This document shows, piece after piece, positions 16,600 to 26,541 of a DNA stretch of 64,000 nucleotides. Position numbers and translations under genes: made by a program. Source of the DNA: Methylosarcina fibrata AML-C10 (GTDB lineage: Bacteria; Pseudomonadota; Gammaproteobacteria; Methylococcales; Methylomonadaceae); NCBI RefSeq assembly GCF_000372865.1, contig NZ_KB889965.1:3393450-3457449 (forward strand). Reading direction: 5' to 3'. A model generated the notes under the pieces. It was given only the letters and a program-made list of their open reading frames with translations, was not told the DNA's origin and did not search any database. Positions within the stretch are counted from its first letter, which is position 1. Each line of letters starts with the position of its first letter.

Positions 16600-19500
16600 A
16601 TGGCGCAACACATGACACTCCGTCTGGCCTGGCACAACGATGGCTGGAATGGTCGCATCTGCGAAAAACCGGCAGAAAATACCTATTGCGTAGGTTGTGC
16701 CTCTTATCCAGGCGAGATGATCAGAGAACGGCGCGATCTTGAGTGGGAAAGGAAAAATGCAGGTAAGTTGATTGCCGAACTGGACGAACCGCCTGCCTGC
16801 ATGTACAGCGCTAGTGCATTTGCTGAACATGGCAGCAGAGTCAAAGCTGATCCGCCTGATTTTTTCAAGGATGATACCGAAACAAAGGTATGGGAAATTC
16901 CCGCATCCACCGCTTGTATTTGGCCTTATGAGGCAATGTACAACCACGATGATCTGAAAGATGAACATGGCCGATATGACTATGGGAAGCGGTTTGCTTA
17001 TGCGAAAGACTATTTTGGACAGTTGGAAGCAGACAATAGTCTGATCTTTTATTACGCCAATTATTCCAATCCGTTTAGCGATGATGAGGCGCAACGTTAT
17101 GTATTGGTTGGTGTTGCCCGTCTCAAAGAAATTGGCGACTTTGTTTATTATGACGGATGTTCAGAGCATACCCTTAAACGTTACAAAGGCTTTGTTTGGC
17201 AAAGAAATATAACATCCCACTATCCAGAGCAAGGGCTGCGTCTTCCTTATCATCGTTACCGTAACCAGCCCGATATATTAGAACAATTTGTTGTTTTTCC
17301 TGAAAATAGCCAACTATGTAAATATGCAGCTCGACACATCAGCGACGATCAAGCCTTGGGGCTACTGGAACAGATATTAGAATCTGTACGTGTCTTGCGT
17401 GACGACATTCAGGACGATAGTGAGAACTGGACACAACGCATTGAGTGGCTGGAAAGTCTGGTAGCTGAACTTTGGCGTAGCCGTGGTGCATATCCTGGTA
17501 TGCCCGCTGTACTTGAGTTTCTAGGATTACATGAAGCTATCAGCAGTTTCCGCAATGCTGTTCTGGCAGGTAAAGAAAAGGAAATAATACAGGAAATCCA
17601 TGACTTCTGTGCGGAACGTGCCGATGGTATTGGTGAATACCTGCCGTATGCTGCTGAAAAGAGGAAAGTTGTTCGCAGTATTCGACTAAATGCTGGTCAG
17701 TATCTTGACACATTGTTAGGAAAAATTGCCCGTTGTGCTATCACCATTAATCAGTTAGAAAAAATCATGGATGAAGAAGCAACACAATGGGGTATTACGG
17801 CTCCTCTGGAAGATATTGGTGATAACCTTTATCTTCTCGCTGAACAGTACCAAGGTGAAAATGCAGATGACCGTATCACCTGGAGCATGGTTGACCGTGG
17901 TGCCATTTCCTCACCAGATACAGGTGTTGAACCATTATCTGACACGAATTCTCCCGAAAGAACTCGTGCCATTCTGCTGGAAACATTACGGAGCAATGCT
18001 CAACAAACCTTCATTAAAGCCGATGTTTTACTGGATCAGGTAAATCGTCGTATCAAGGCACAACCGGAGTGGAAACAGAATTTTCTCACCCAACGCTATC
18101 TTGCTATAGATGCTGAGTTTTTGAGGGGAGCCTTGTATCTTCGTGAAGAATCCAATGGATTGTACCTCTATGACTTGCTGAATTGGAATCAGGAAAGGCT
18201 GATTGAAGAGCGTTTAAACGGGTTATTGAACAGTTCGGACATTCGTTTGCCACGACCTGTGACAGAAGCATTTTGGCAAACAGAGCTTTTCAAGGAAGAT
18301 AGCCCACTGGCAATCAAGGCTCGTAAGGAATACCAGCAGGCTATTGATGGACAGAAAGATGCCTGCGGCAGAATTTTCAATAAAAAGCTTTCCGTCCTGA
18401 CCGGTGGAGCTGGGACTGGCAAAAGTACAGTTATTGCAGCACTCATTAAAGCGGCTTACAAAGCTCATGGAGAGGCGACAGGTATTGCCGTTATTGCGCC
18501 AACAGGCAAAGCGACTGACCGCTTGCGTAGCGAATTTAATAAAGACGACAGCCTTATAAGGGTTACTGCGGCCACTATTCATTCCCTGTTGGCAAAGCAT
18601 GGTTGGTTGAATTCAAACATGACATTTCGCCTTCAGGGTGGTAAGCCCATTGAGGATTTCAATACCATCATCCTAGATGAGTGCTCGATGATTGATCTGT
18701 CCTTGATTTCGGCTTTGTTCCGTGCAGTGAAATGGAGCAATGTTCAACGCTTGATTCTGGTTGGAGACCCTGCACAACTTCCGCCAATTGGTGTTGGCAA
18801 AGTCTTCGCTGATGTAGTGGGATATATCCGCAAGGAATACCCGGAACACCTGGCTGAACTGAAAGGCAATCTGCGTCAGATGCTTAATCGTGTGGAAGGC
18901 AAAGGTAATGGAATTCTGGATTTTGCACAGTGTTTCATCAATCAAGTTGCTCGTCCGACACAAGTGTCAACAGATTCAACTTCACAAGCGGATTTTGATA
19001 CCGCAAAACAGGACAGAAAAGAATTCATCCAAAAATTGCACGAAGGTGGGCCAGTCGATAAAGATTTAACGGTTGAATACTGGAGTGATGCTGAAAACTT
19101 AACCGATAAACTTATCCATCAAATTTCCAAAGATTTGAGTACTGCCGCTAACGAAGAAGAAAGCAGTGCAAAGATTTGGGGAAATGCGTTAAATGAAAAT
19201 ATCAACGCTTTCCAGATACTTTCACCCGTGCGTGGCGAAATATACGGCACTGAGTCTATAAACCTTGCCTGTCAACAACACAAAAGCAGTTACTGGCTCA
19301 ACAAAGGCAACATTGATGGCATTACCGTGTATGACAAGGTAATTCAGGTCGTCAATCGTCCCATATCAAAACCGTTATACGGTTATGACTATGCAACGAA
19401 GTCCAGTTGTACCTGTGAAGTATTCAATGGTGAATTGGGACTCGTCCGCTTACATGCGTTCGACGGTAACAAATACAAGAACCCTCATTTTCGTTTAGAA

Positions 19501-20241
19501 CGATTTAGTGTTGATTTTGCCAATAAACATGGGGTTCGTATTCACTATGGAAAAGAGTTAGGCAAACATAATAACCGCTACATTCCTGTTACCAAACCGA
19601 GTGAAAACCTTGAACTAGGCTATGCCATTTCCGTACATAAATCCCAAGGTAGTGAGTTCGAGCGCGTTTACTTCGTCCTCCCAAAATCAACCCTGAAAAG
19701 TCAGGCAATGGAGTTGGCCTATACTGCACTGACCCGCGCCACCAAACACTGCATGGTTTATGTGCAAGGTTCGGTAGAAACCCTGATCAATGCCATGCGC
19801 CCCGAACAATCAGCCCTGAAGCTGATCAATTCATCTCTGTTCACCTTCCAGCCTGTACCAGAACAATTGCTTAAACGTGATGAATGGTACAAGGCAGGCA
19901 AGGTACACTCGACACTGACAGCAGACATGGTTCGCAGCAAGTCTGAAGTTATTATTGCCAACTTGTTACACTCAAAAGGTATTGATTTTGCCTATGAACA
20001 GTCTTTGCTGGCACCCGATGGCACCATGATGCTGCCTGATTTTACCATTAAGGCAATGGGCGAAATCTTCATCTGGGAGCATTGGGGTATGTTGAGCGAT
20101 AAATACAGGGAGAGGATGGAAGAGAAAAAAGCATGGTATCAAAAACACTTCCCTCACTACGTACTATTGGAAACGTATGAATATGACTATCAACAACTGA
20201 CTAATAAAGCTGAGAAATTGATTGATGCAAATTTCAATTAA
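16600..20241 (+). CDS. RecD-like SF1 helicase with C-terminal nuclease-like domain
   Basis: A 1213-residue protein. Residues 1-240 form a domain I do not recognise beyond its opening (RLAWHNDGWNGRIC, with CVGC). It is followed by a long helical region. The SF1 helicase core has Walker A TGGAGTGKST (about 602), motif II ILDECSMID (about 691), GDPAQLPPIG (motif III), and the RecD/TraI C-terminal box GYAISVHKSQGSEF (about 1008) with AYTALTRA. After about residue 1110 comes SKSEVIIANLL, MLPDFTI and EIFIWEHWG, spaced like a PD-(D/E)XK-type or Vsr-like nuclease (E, D, E-x-W). A DNA-unwinding nuclease is likely; a phage-defence role is inferred from the neighbourhood. Confidence 0.8.
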   Translation: MAQHMTLRLAWHNDGWNGRICEKPAENTYCVGCASYPGEMIRERRDLEWERKNAGKLIAELDEPPACMYSASAFAEHGSRVKADPPDFFKDDTETKVWEIPASTACIWPYEAMYNHDDLKDEHGRYDYGKRFAYAKDYFGQLEADNSLIFYYANYSNPFSDDEAQRYVLVGVARLKEIGDFVYYDGCSEHTLKRYKGFVWQRNITSHYPEQGLRLPYHRYRNQPDILEQFVVFPENSQLCKYAARHISDDQALGLLEQILESVRVLRDDIQDDSENWTQRIEWLESLVAELWRSRGAYPGMPAVLEFLGLHEAISSFRNAVLAGKEKEIIQEIHDFCAERADGIGEYLPYAAEKRKVVRSIRLNAGQYLDTLLGKIARCAITINQLEKIMDEEATQWGITAPLEDIGDNLYLLAEQYQGENADDRITWSMVDRGAISSPDTGVEPLSDTNSPERTRAILLETLRSNAQQTFIKADVLLDQVNRRIKAQPEWKQNFLTQRYLAIDAEFLRGALYLREESNGLYLYDLLNWNQERLIEERLNGLLNSSDIRLPRPVTEAFWQTELFKEDSPLAIKARKEYQQAIDGQKDACGRIFNKKLSVLTGGAGTGKSTVIAALIKAAYKAHGEATGIAVIAPTGKATDRLRSEFNKDDSLIRVTAATIHSLLAKHGWLNSNMTFRLQGGKPIEDFNTIILDECSMIDLSLISALFRAVKWSNVQRLILVGDPAQLPPIGVGKVFADVVGYIRKEYPEHLAELKGNLRQMLNRVEGKGNGILDFAQCFINQVARPTQVSTDSTSQADFDTAKQDRKEFIQKLHEGGPVDKDLTVEYWSDAENLTDKLIHQISKDLSTAANEEESSAKIWGNALNENINAFQILSPVRGEIYGTESINLACQQHKSSYWLNKGNIDGITVYDKVIQVVNRPISKPLYGYDYATKSSCTCEVFNGELGLVRLHAFDGNKYKNPHFRLERFSVDFANKHGVRIHYGKELGKHNNRYIPVTKPSENLELGYAISVHKSQGSEFERVYFVLPKSTLKSQAMELAYTALTRATKHCMVYVQGSVETLINAMRPEQSALKLINSSLFTFQPVPEQLLKRDEWYKAGKVHSTLTADMVRSKSEVIIANLLHSKGIDFAYEQSLLAPDGTMMLPDFTIKAMGEIFIWEHWGMLSDKYRERMEEKKAWYQKHFPHYVLLETYEYDYQQLTNKAEKLIDANFN

Positions 20242-20488
20242 CTCATGCTTCGGCGTATCACTACCTCCGCATTTATATATTGAGAATAGCAAATGTTAAA
20301 TGACTTCTATGGAGCCTTAGTTGTAGATATACGGCGCGTCCCTTAGACCCATTTTGTTAGGCCAGAGAGTACGTCCAAAACCGTGCAGCCACAAGCAAAC
20401 AAGCGATGTGCTTCGAGAAGGCTAGCGTCCCCTTTTTCTTTTTTTGGGTGCGAAGTCGATCACGAAGCACATGGGCTTGAGGATTCCT
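20242..20488. other. Gap between two convergent large genes
   Basis: This 247-bp stretch lies between the 3' ends of the RecD-like gene and the GHKL-helicase gene. I see no ORF with coding character. No strong hairpin followed by a T run is visible on either strand, so termination is probably not intrinsic here. Confidence 0.5.
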
Positions 20489-23400
20489 TCATTGTTTTTC
20501 GTGAATCTGAACATCAATTGCCGAATCGTCGCTACGGACTTCGTAGTATCGCTCCGGCTTGCGATAAACATTTACCATCTGATGGCCGGTTGAGAAGGTG
20601 TTCTCTTCAAGGTAATTTTCCTTACCCCAAATCACTTTCTCAATGGCATGGGACACATATTCTCCGAACGCGCCACCTGACTTCACCAGTTTTTCAACAT
20701 GAGCGACCTTTCGCAGATTTTGGATGCCTTCTGTTTCGGCATCCGGCATGATGATAAAGAGGTAGTCTCGTGCACGACTGATGGCGACATTCAGGATGTT
20801 TTGCTTATTGAGGAACATCTGAGGGCTTTCAGAGATGAACGGAGGGGGATTGAAAACGGCAATGATGATGTCGCACTCATCGCCCTGAAAACCGTGAATC
20901 GTGCCGACCTGAATCTCCACGACATCAGGCTTGGATGCCCACGAGTCGTTCAGCCTGCTCAGCAGGTTCGCCTGGGCACGGTAGGGCGCAATGACCCCGA
21001 TACGAAACTTCTCTGCATGGCCGATCCGTATCTGCTCTGCAAGCCACCGGACGAATTCGAAAGTGAACAGTGCCGAATAGGTTTGATAGGGCGTTCCACT
21101 CTCCAACCGCTTCGCCCGGTAGATACTTTCGTATTTGCTGACGGGAAACTTGATGAGGTTGAGCGGTTGGACATCAAGGCCGTCAAGTTCCAGTGGACGC
21201 TGCGCTCCAGTCGCGCGGTTGTGCTTCAAGATGCCGTCATAGGTGAAACGGCTGAAAACCTCGCCGATGGCCGGGATACTTCGGTATTGCGTTTCCAGAT
21301 TCGTCACCAAGTAGTCGTGTGGCTCCGTAGCGGGCTTTGCAAAAGCTCCTACCTTATTGAGGCCGACCAGCGTGTAGATGTTTTCGTCCTTCCATTGCTC
21401 GACTGCGACAATCGGTTCAATTTGGAAAGGATCTCCGGCAACGATGAATTTCCGTGGTTTCTGGCGGTAAAGGGGGTAGATGATGCTGGCAAGCGAGATC
21501 ATTGAAGCCTCGTCAATGACGATGGCATTCCACTTCATTTCATGCAGCTTCTTGCTGCCATGCTCGACCGCAAACCCATCATAGGCAAAGCGGGCAATGG
21601 TCGTAACCGTTACGGAGCGAGGCAATGCACCGATGTCAAAAGAACGATCCCGCCACACGCCTGCTTTCTCGATGCGCTCGTCAGCTGAGGTTCCGAAGCG
21701 AACCAGCCAGTTCAGATATGAAGTATCCGCGACCATCTTTTCCATGATGCGGGTCGTCAGCACATCGGCCGCTTTGTTGGTCGGCGTCAAGACAAGCACT
21801 CTTGCCTGCTCCGTTGCCTGCATCATGGGAATCAACACCTTTTCCGCGAGGTGCGTGGTCTTGCCTGTTCCCGGTGGGCCGAATACGAATTCGATGTCGG
21901 GCGTCAGGCTCGTCTTCATGTCGAATTTTTCGTCAAGCCTCAACTCACGGAATCGCTCCAGCAACTCTTGCAACAGAAAGGACGGGTTCTGGACTTCGAT
22001 GCGCGCCTCTAATACCTCGCCCAAGTCAATTCCGCTCAACTCACCCGCGGACGCCAGTTTGCCGAGCAATGAGAACTCTCTGGCTGTAAATGATTCGACA
22101 TGCAGCTTCCCTGTGCGGCCATTGCCAAAATCGAGATCCACGCGCACGCCCGAAAACTCTTCGATGGATTGCGGGATGAAGCGACTCGGCTCTTTCAGGA
22201 CGATGGTTCTGGACGATTGACTGTCCCGCTCCACCTTGCCGAAGCTGATGGAAATGGTCTTGCCATCCACATTTTTTTCACTGCTTGCCATGCATTCCAG
22301 TTCCAGCAGAGCGAGGAACCAGCCGTAGCTGTAACGCGGCAATGTATTGGCTTTGTCATGCAGAGACTGCTCACGCTCTATGCGGTCAAGCTCGCTGGCG
22401 TAACGATCTTTGGCGCGATCCAGTTTTTTGCCGTAGTCCACTGCTTTCGGTGTGTAGTCGTCCGCATCTTCGTTGGCATCACTTGGTTGGGTAGGTGGTG
22501 TGGGATCATTTTCCTGATGACCCGATGAGTTGGCGTGCTTGACGGATGGGCGACGCTTTTCAATCTCTTGAATCAGAGTCGATCCAGGCGAAGTCTGCTC
22601 GCTGCCACTATCACTCTTACCCGTCGAGGTCTGAGCAGCCTTTGTACGCTTGTCATCTTCGATTAGCGAGAGAATTTGCTCAGGAGAATACCCTGATTTT
22701 TCGATTTTCTCCGCGAACGCAATCTTTCGCCTCTCCTCCTCGCTCAGATGCGCGGCGTTTTGCGATTCATCGCGGATTCCCAAAAACCTAATGAGCGCCT
22801 CTGCCCCTGCGCTGGTCTTATCGTATTTTTCGGAAAGCGTTTGGATCGTTACTCCTTCGACTGAACACAAGACGCCCGAATTGTTAAGAATCCAAGACTT
22901 CGTGCGCAGACTAAGGTTCGCGCTGGAGTCGCACCAAGAACAGCCCCTGTAGCCTCCTCTCGGCCCGTAATGTTGCTTCAAAACCCTCATTGAGTCTTCA
23001 TATCGGCTCCACGATTCGCTGAGCACCTTCCAAAGAACTTCAGAATACTCGCTCTCGATCTTTAATAACAGCTCATCCAGCCCATCAATCTTCTTGTCGT
23101 TGGTGGAATCTATAACCCTTGGCACACTAGAAATTCCCAGTTGTCGAAGAAATTCATCCAACCGCCTAAAATCGTTCTCGCCAACCATCTTGCGGTATTC
23201 GTCCAATAGCAGAAACTTGGTGTCCGGCTTGGTTTTAAACCACGACTTCAAGTCTGGAGTAGGAAAATAAATGTCATTTGCCCTCCCGGGAAATACCTTA
23301 TCGTCCTCGGCCGCGTTGTATCGAAGAAACTCCTTATCCTTTATCAGCCCAATAAATTCAGCGACTTCCTCGTTCCTGCATTCCTTGAAATAGCGGAAAA

Positions 23401-25183
23401 ACTTATTGAAATGAGGAGATATGCCAATCGCTTCATTGGTGTTGTATGCGAGAAGTATCTTGTTGTAAATCTCGTCGCGTAGACTTGGCTTCTTGACGCC
23501 AAACTTCTCGATGAACTCACGAGTGGCCTCGTTTAACAGCAGTTCCTTTTTGACGGTTGTGTAGCCTTCAATGTCGTCGTCGGGCAGGAAGAGGACGAGT
23601 TGATCCTTGCCGTCAAAGGCCGGGGCAGCATTGCCATCCTGGTCAAGAAAGATGGGTTTGTCCTTTACGAACTTCTGGTAGGAAACACGCTCGGCAAGGT
23701 AGGCATAAAGTTTATGGAGCCACTGCTGCGACTGCGCGGCGATGAAGTCAGCGGTGATTTTTTTGAGAACGGCCTCGGGGTCAAGGCTCGAAACAATCAG
23801 GTTCGGCTCTTTGCGAACCCATGCGCGGGCATCGCCGCCGTCAATGTAGTCGGCCAGCGCATTTTTCTTGGCGTTCAAGACTTCCTTCTTGCCAAGACTC
23901 CGAAAAACCCAGTGTGCGTTCTTTGTGCCGGTCAGTTGAGCCAGTTGCTTGTCGGAGAATAATCCAACCAATTCGGCGTCGGACGCCCAATAAGAACGGA
24001 TCTTTGGTGAGCACTCTTCATTTGCCGCTGGCAAAAGGATGTCGGTCTGGAGTATGTTCCTGATGGCAGTAAAGAAGGGCTTAAATGAAATCCTGCTTCT
24101 GTCGTCCAGCCCGCTGAATCTCGCCTCGTCGTAGGGGATGATGTCAAGGATGCCGTCGTCTATCAGTTTTTTATCCCGAAGAATCGGCAAGCTGTTCGCA
24201 GCGAGTTCTGCCAACTGCTCAATCAATTCATTATTGTGCTTTTCTCCGGCTTTGATGCCTTCCCGGCTATCTGTCAGAAGAAACGGCGCGTGAAGGATGA
24301 AATTCAGATTCGTCACTTCCTTGGTCGGGAAAAAACAGAATGCCGGGCGGGCAATAGGCACGAGCTTTCTGTCCTCTCCAAAGGCATAGCCGATGGAGCA
24401 GGGATGTCCACTCCTACTGTTTCGCGTGAACACCAACAAACGCTGAGAGGTTCTTCTGCCATTCACTACCAATGCCAGCGTGATCCACTGAACCGTTATG
24501 TCTTCTTTCTCAATTTTCCGCGCGACTTCCTTGGTGTATTCGCCAGTAATTTCCTTTGCCTCAAAGGACACGGATTTCAGGTTGGAAAGGAACAGGACAG
24601 GAAACTCCAGAGCTTTTAGTTTCTCAAGAATTTCCTCGTAGCTCTCTTGGGGCTGTTTTTTTTTGTGGTCAAACGGAAAGAAGAACGCAGTCTCTGAAGA
24701 TTTTCGTTCATCAAGGTCGGAGTCCAGCATGCGCGGCACGATGAAGCGTTCGATCTTGAACCAGATTTCCGGGTCGTAAATGTGCGGCGTTTGCGTGTAT
24801 TGAAAGACCGCCTTGAATCCGACGCCAAACTTGCCGATGGAAGCCTCCGTCTTGTTTGAATTGGCAATGGAAGTAATGGCGTTGATATGCCCCAGAGTGC
24901 CGTTGTTCGTATCCGCTTCTTCGTTCTGCGGATTGGAAACGGTGAACCGGACAGAGCCGTTATGCGTGAAATAAAGTCCGCTTTTTTCAAGGCGAAATGT
25001 GGCAGTTGTCGCCTTGACATCATCTGCATTTTGCAGAAGCTCGTAGATGAAGTGCGCTTGGTCGGAATATTTGTCCACGACGCTGCGCTGGACACCGCGC
25101 ATGGACGGTTTCTCCAGCATATGGGCGCTTTCGGAGCGATCCTGCGTCAGCGCATCGAACCACTGCTTTTCTTGTTCTGTCAT
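20489..25183 (-). CDS. Hsp90/sacsin-type GHKL ATPase fused to SF1 helicase
   Basis: A protein of about 1564 residues. The N-terminus is a GHKL ATPase of the Hsp90/sacsin type: N-box HFIYELLQNADD (about 45-56), then IGKFGVGFKAVF (about 112-123), the Hsp90-like lid glycines. A long middle region has no motif I can name; it includes a low-complexity Ser/Thr/Pro linker around residue 890. The C-terminal third is an SF1 helicase of the UPF1/Dna2 type: FGPPGTGKTTH (about 1100), VIDEASMIS (about 1221), AGDPFQIEPI, ETQYRSIPAIG, GTIHGFQGDECD and NVAISRARD. ATG 25183 follows a GGGAG ribosome-binding site; the frame is open about 60 codons further as a charged coil (TTG 25285 is an alternative). Function unknown; defence is inferred. 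Confidence 0.8.
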   Translation of the reverse strand: MTEQEKQWFDALTQDRSESAHMLEKPSMRGVQRSVVDKYSDQAHFIYELLQNADDVKATTATFRLEKSGLYFTHNGSVRFTVSNPQNEEADTNNGTLGHINAITSIANSNKTEASIGKFGVGFKAVFQYTQTPHIYDPEIWFKIERFIVPRMLDSDLDERKSSETAFFFPFDHKKKQPQESYEEILEKLKALEFPVLFLSNLKSVSFEAKEITGEYTKEVARKIEKEDITVQWITLALVVNGRRTSQRLLVFTRNSRSGHPCSIGYAFGEDRKLVPIARPAFCFFPTKEVTNLNFILHAPFLLTDSREGIKAGEKHNNELIEQLAELAANSLPILRDKKLIDDGILDIIPYDEARFSGLDDRSRISFKPFFTAIRNILQTDILLPAANEECSPKIRSYWASDAELVGLFSDKQLAQLTGTKNAHWVFRSLGKKEVLNAKKNALADYIDGGDARAWVRKEPNLIVSSLDPEAVLKKITADFIAAQSQQWLHKLYAYLAERVSYQKFVKDKPIFLDQDGNAAPAFDGKDQLVLFLPDDDIEGYTTVKKELLLNEATREFIEKFGVKKPSLRDEIYNKILLAYNTNEAIGISPHFNKFFRYFKECRNEEVAEFIGLIKDKEFLRYNAAEDDKVFPGRANDIYFPTPDLKSWFKTKPDTKFLLLDEYRKMVGENDFRRLDEFLRQLGISSVPRVIDSTNDKKIDGLDELLLKIESEYSEVLWKVLSESWSRYEDSMRVLKQHYGPRGGYRGCSWCDSSANLSLRTKSWILNNSGVLCSVEGVTIQTLSEKYDKTSAGAEALIRFLGIRDESQNAAHLSEEERRKIAFAEKIEKSGYSPEQILSLIEDDKRTKAAQTSTGKSDSGSEQTSPGSTLIQEIEKRRPSVKHANSSGHQENDPTPPTQPSDANEDADDYTPKAVDYGKKLDRAKDRYASELDRIEREQSLHDKANTLPRYSYGWFLALLELECMASSEKNVDGKTISISFGKVERDSQSSRTIVLKEPSRFIPQSIEEFSGVRVDLDFGNGRTGKLHVESFTAREFSLLGKLASAGELSGIDLGEVLEARIEVQNPSFLLQELLERFRELRLDEKFDMKTSLTPDIEFVFGPPGTGKTTHLAEKVLIPMMQATEQARVLVLTPTNKAADVLTTRIMEKMVADTSYLNWLVRFGTSADERIEKAGVWRDRSFDIGALPRSVTVTTIARFAYDGFAVEHGSKKLHEMKWNAIVIDEASMISLASIIYPLYRQKPRKFIVAGDPFQIEPIVAVEQWKDENIYTLVGLNKVGAFAKPATEPHDYLVTNLETQYRSIPAIGEVFSRFTYDGILKHNRATGAQRPLELDGLDVQPLNLIKFPVSKYESIYRAKRLESGTPYQTYSALFTFEFVRWLAEQIRIGHAEKFRIGVIAPYRAQANLLSRLNDSWASKPDVVEIQVGTIHGFQGDECDIIIAVFNPPPFISESPQMFLNKQNILNVAISRARDYLFIIMPDAETEGIQNLRKVAHVEKLVKSGGAFGEYVSHAIEKVIWGKENYLEENTFSTGHQMVNVYRKPERYYEVRSDDSAIDVQIHEKQ

Positions 25184-25462
25184 TATCTTTTGTTCTCCCT
25201 TTTTCTTCCTGTCTTCCGACAGCTTCTTACGGTCTTGCTCCAGAGCCTTCTTGCTGCGAGTGGCTTCCTCAAAATCCAGCTCCAATTTGGATGTCTGGAT
25301 GATTTGCTGCTGCCGATATTGCTCGAATTTAGGTTTTAACTGGATTTCTGCAACAAATACGACTCGCCCCGATACTCACCGAAAGTTTTGCCGCATTTGA
25401 CGAAAATTTTCAAAGCAAAGGATAGTCTGAACTCCAACGGCAACAAGCTCGCTGTGCCATAG

Positions 25463-25599
25463 CCATCTATTCATCTGCTGCAGGCCAACGTCGATATTCG
25501 GAATTATTGGGCCATAGGGATTTGATAACTACAATGATCTACACGCATGGTATGCTAAATCGAACTATCAAGGAAGCGAAAAGTCCGTTGCACTTATGA
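25463..25599 (+). pseudogene. Decayed IntI-like tyrosine recombinase C-terminus
   Basis: The frame at 25466-25501 reads IHLLQANVDIR. After about 10 missing bases, the frame at 25501-25599 reads ELLGHRDLITTMIYTHGMLNR and ends in SPLHL then TGA. Together these match the last box of integron-type and related tyrosine recombinases (HLLQ..DIRTIQELLGH, TTMIYTH, VLNR, SPL), including the nucleophilic tyrosine. The rest of the gene is absent. It lies 17 kb from the attC array at 42.9 kb, so it may be a relic of a lost integron integrase or of an unrelated recombinase. Confidence 0.65.
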
Positions 25600-26141
25600 A
25601 GCAAAATCATCGACAGCAATATGCCTAGTTGCAGTCATTCCTCAACAATTGTTCTGTGACGGGTTTTGGCCGAACAATTTGAGCCAATCAGCTTTTTTAA
25701 TTACGGTTTTGCGAACCGGGATAAAATGCAGCAGGAAAGTGCGAAACTAAGTCAGCTCAATAACTCACTTATTTCTCATAGCTTACTGAATGCTTTCAAA
25801 ATGCTACCGGAATAAAATAGAGATCACAGCCGGTGCAGGCCGGCTTTTTTATACCTGAAGGTCTTATCCTGCCAGGGCACAGCGCCCTATCAAGATTGAT
25901 GCTGTCCTCTATGCCCGGCTGCCAAAGCTTTTAAATTGTTGGCACGGAATTATGCTGGAATTGATTATATGCCGAATAGGAAACAATCGACCAGGCCACT
26001 ACCTAGCATAATGCCGGAATCGGCAGGACTTGTTGGCGCGTGATCGATAACGGCCGAAGGCTTTGTTTGATCGAGTCCGTAGCACCAACGTAGCACAAAA
26101 AAATAAATAAAATCTGTGTAATTATTAACTTATTGATTGTA
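25600..26141. other. Gene-free stretch between recombinase remnant and tRNA
   Basis: No frame with coding character is visible. It contains one good intrinsic terminator (25828-25850) and, at 26088-26098, a short GTAGCACCAACGTAGCAC direct repeat near the tRNA 3' end. The position next to a tRNA 3' end is a typical integration site, but no matching att copy was found elsewhere in the window. Confidence 0.4.
25828..25850 (+). terminator. Rho-independent terminator
   Basis: AGCCGG (25828-25833) and CCGGCT (25840-25845) form a 6-bp GC stem with a 6-nt loop, followed directly by a T run to 25850. No intact plus-strand gene precedes it, so it probably ended the transcript of the gene whose remnant lies at 25463-25599. 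Confidence 0.7.
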
Positions 26142-26217
<76 letters not shown>

Positions 26218-26346
26218 GAAGTGACTGGTTATTTTAAAACACGCATTTTAAAATTTCATTAATTTATTGGACCTTATCCGCTGTTTGACGGAAGCAACTT
26301 CGATTGCTTCTTGGGATGATTTCAGATCATCAAAAACCGCTTCGAG

Positions 26347-26538
26347 TCATTCGTCGTCCCGTTTCACGTCGAGGTACAGTTCGCCGGATTCGTCTTCGGA
26401 CAAGACGAACAGGATGGGGCAACAGCAAACCGCGCAGTCTTCGTAATACTGCTGGGGACCTGCCGAAGTGTCGACCAACACGTCGAGCGGTTCGCCGCAG
26501 TAGGGGCAATCGATGACCATTTCTTCGCGCTCTTGCAT
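26347..26538 (-). CDS. CPXCG-motif cysteine-rich small protein
   Basis: A 63-residue protein with CPYCG (residues 11-15) and, some 25 residues later, a second CxVCCCP cluster, followed by an acidic C-terminus. This matches the CPXCG-motif family of small zinc-ribbon-like proteins of unknown function. It starts 3 bp after the SDR stop and is probably its operon partner. An internal ATG just before VIDCPYCG is an alternative start. Confidence 0.85.
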   Translation of the reverse strand: MQEREEMVIDCPYCGEPLDVLVDTSAGPQQYYEDCAVCCCPILFVLSEDESGELYLDVKRDDE

Positions 26539-26541
26539 CGC

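Noticed and set aside
26026-26100. Prophage attachment site at tRNA-Thr
   Set aside because: A short local repeat is present, but no duplicate of the tRNA 3' end and no phage genes were found in the window.
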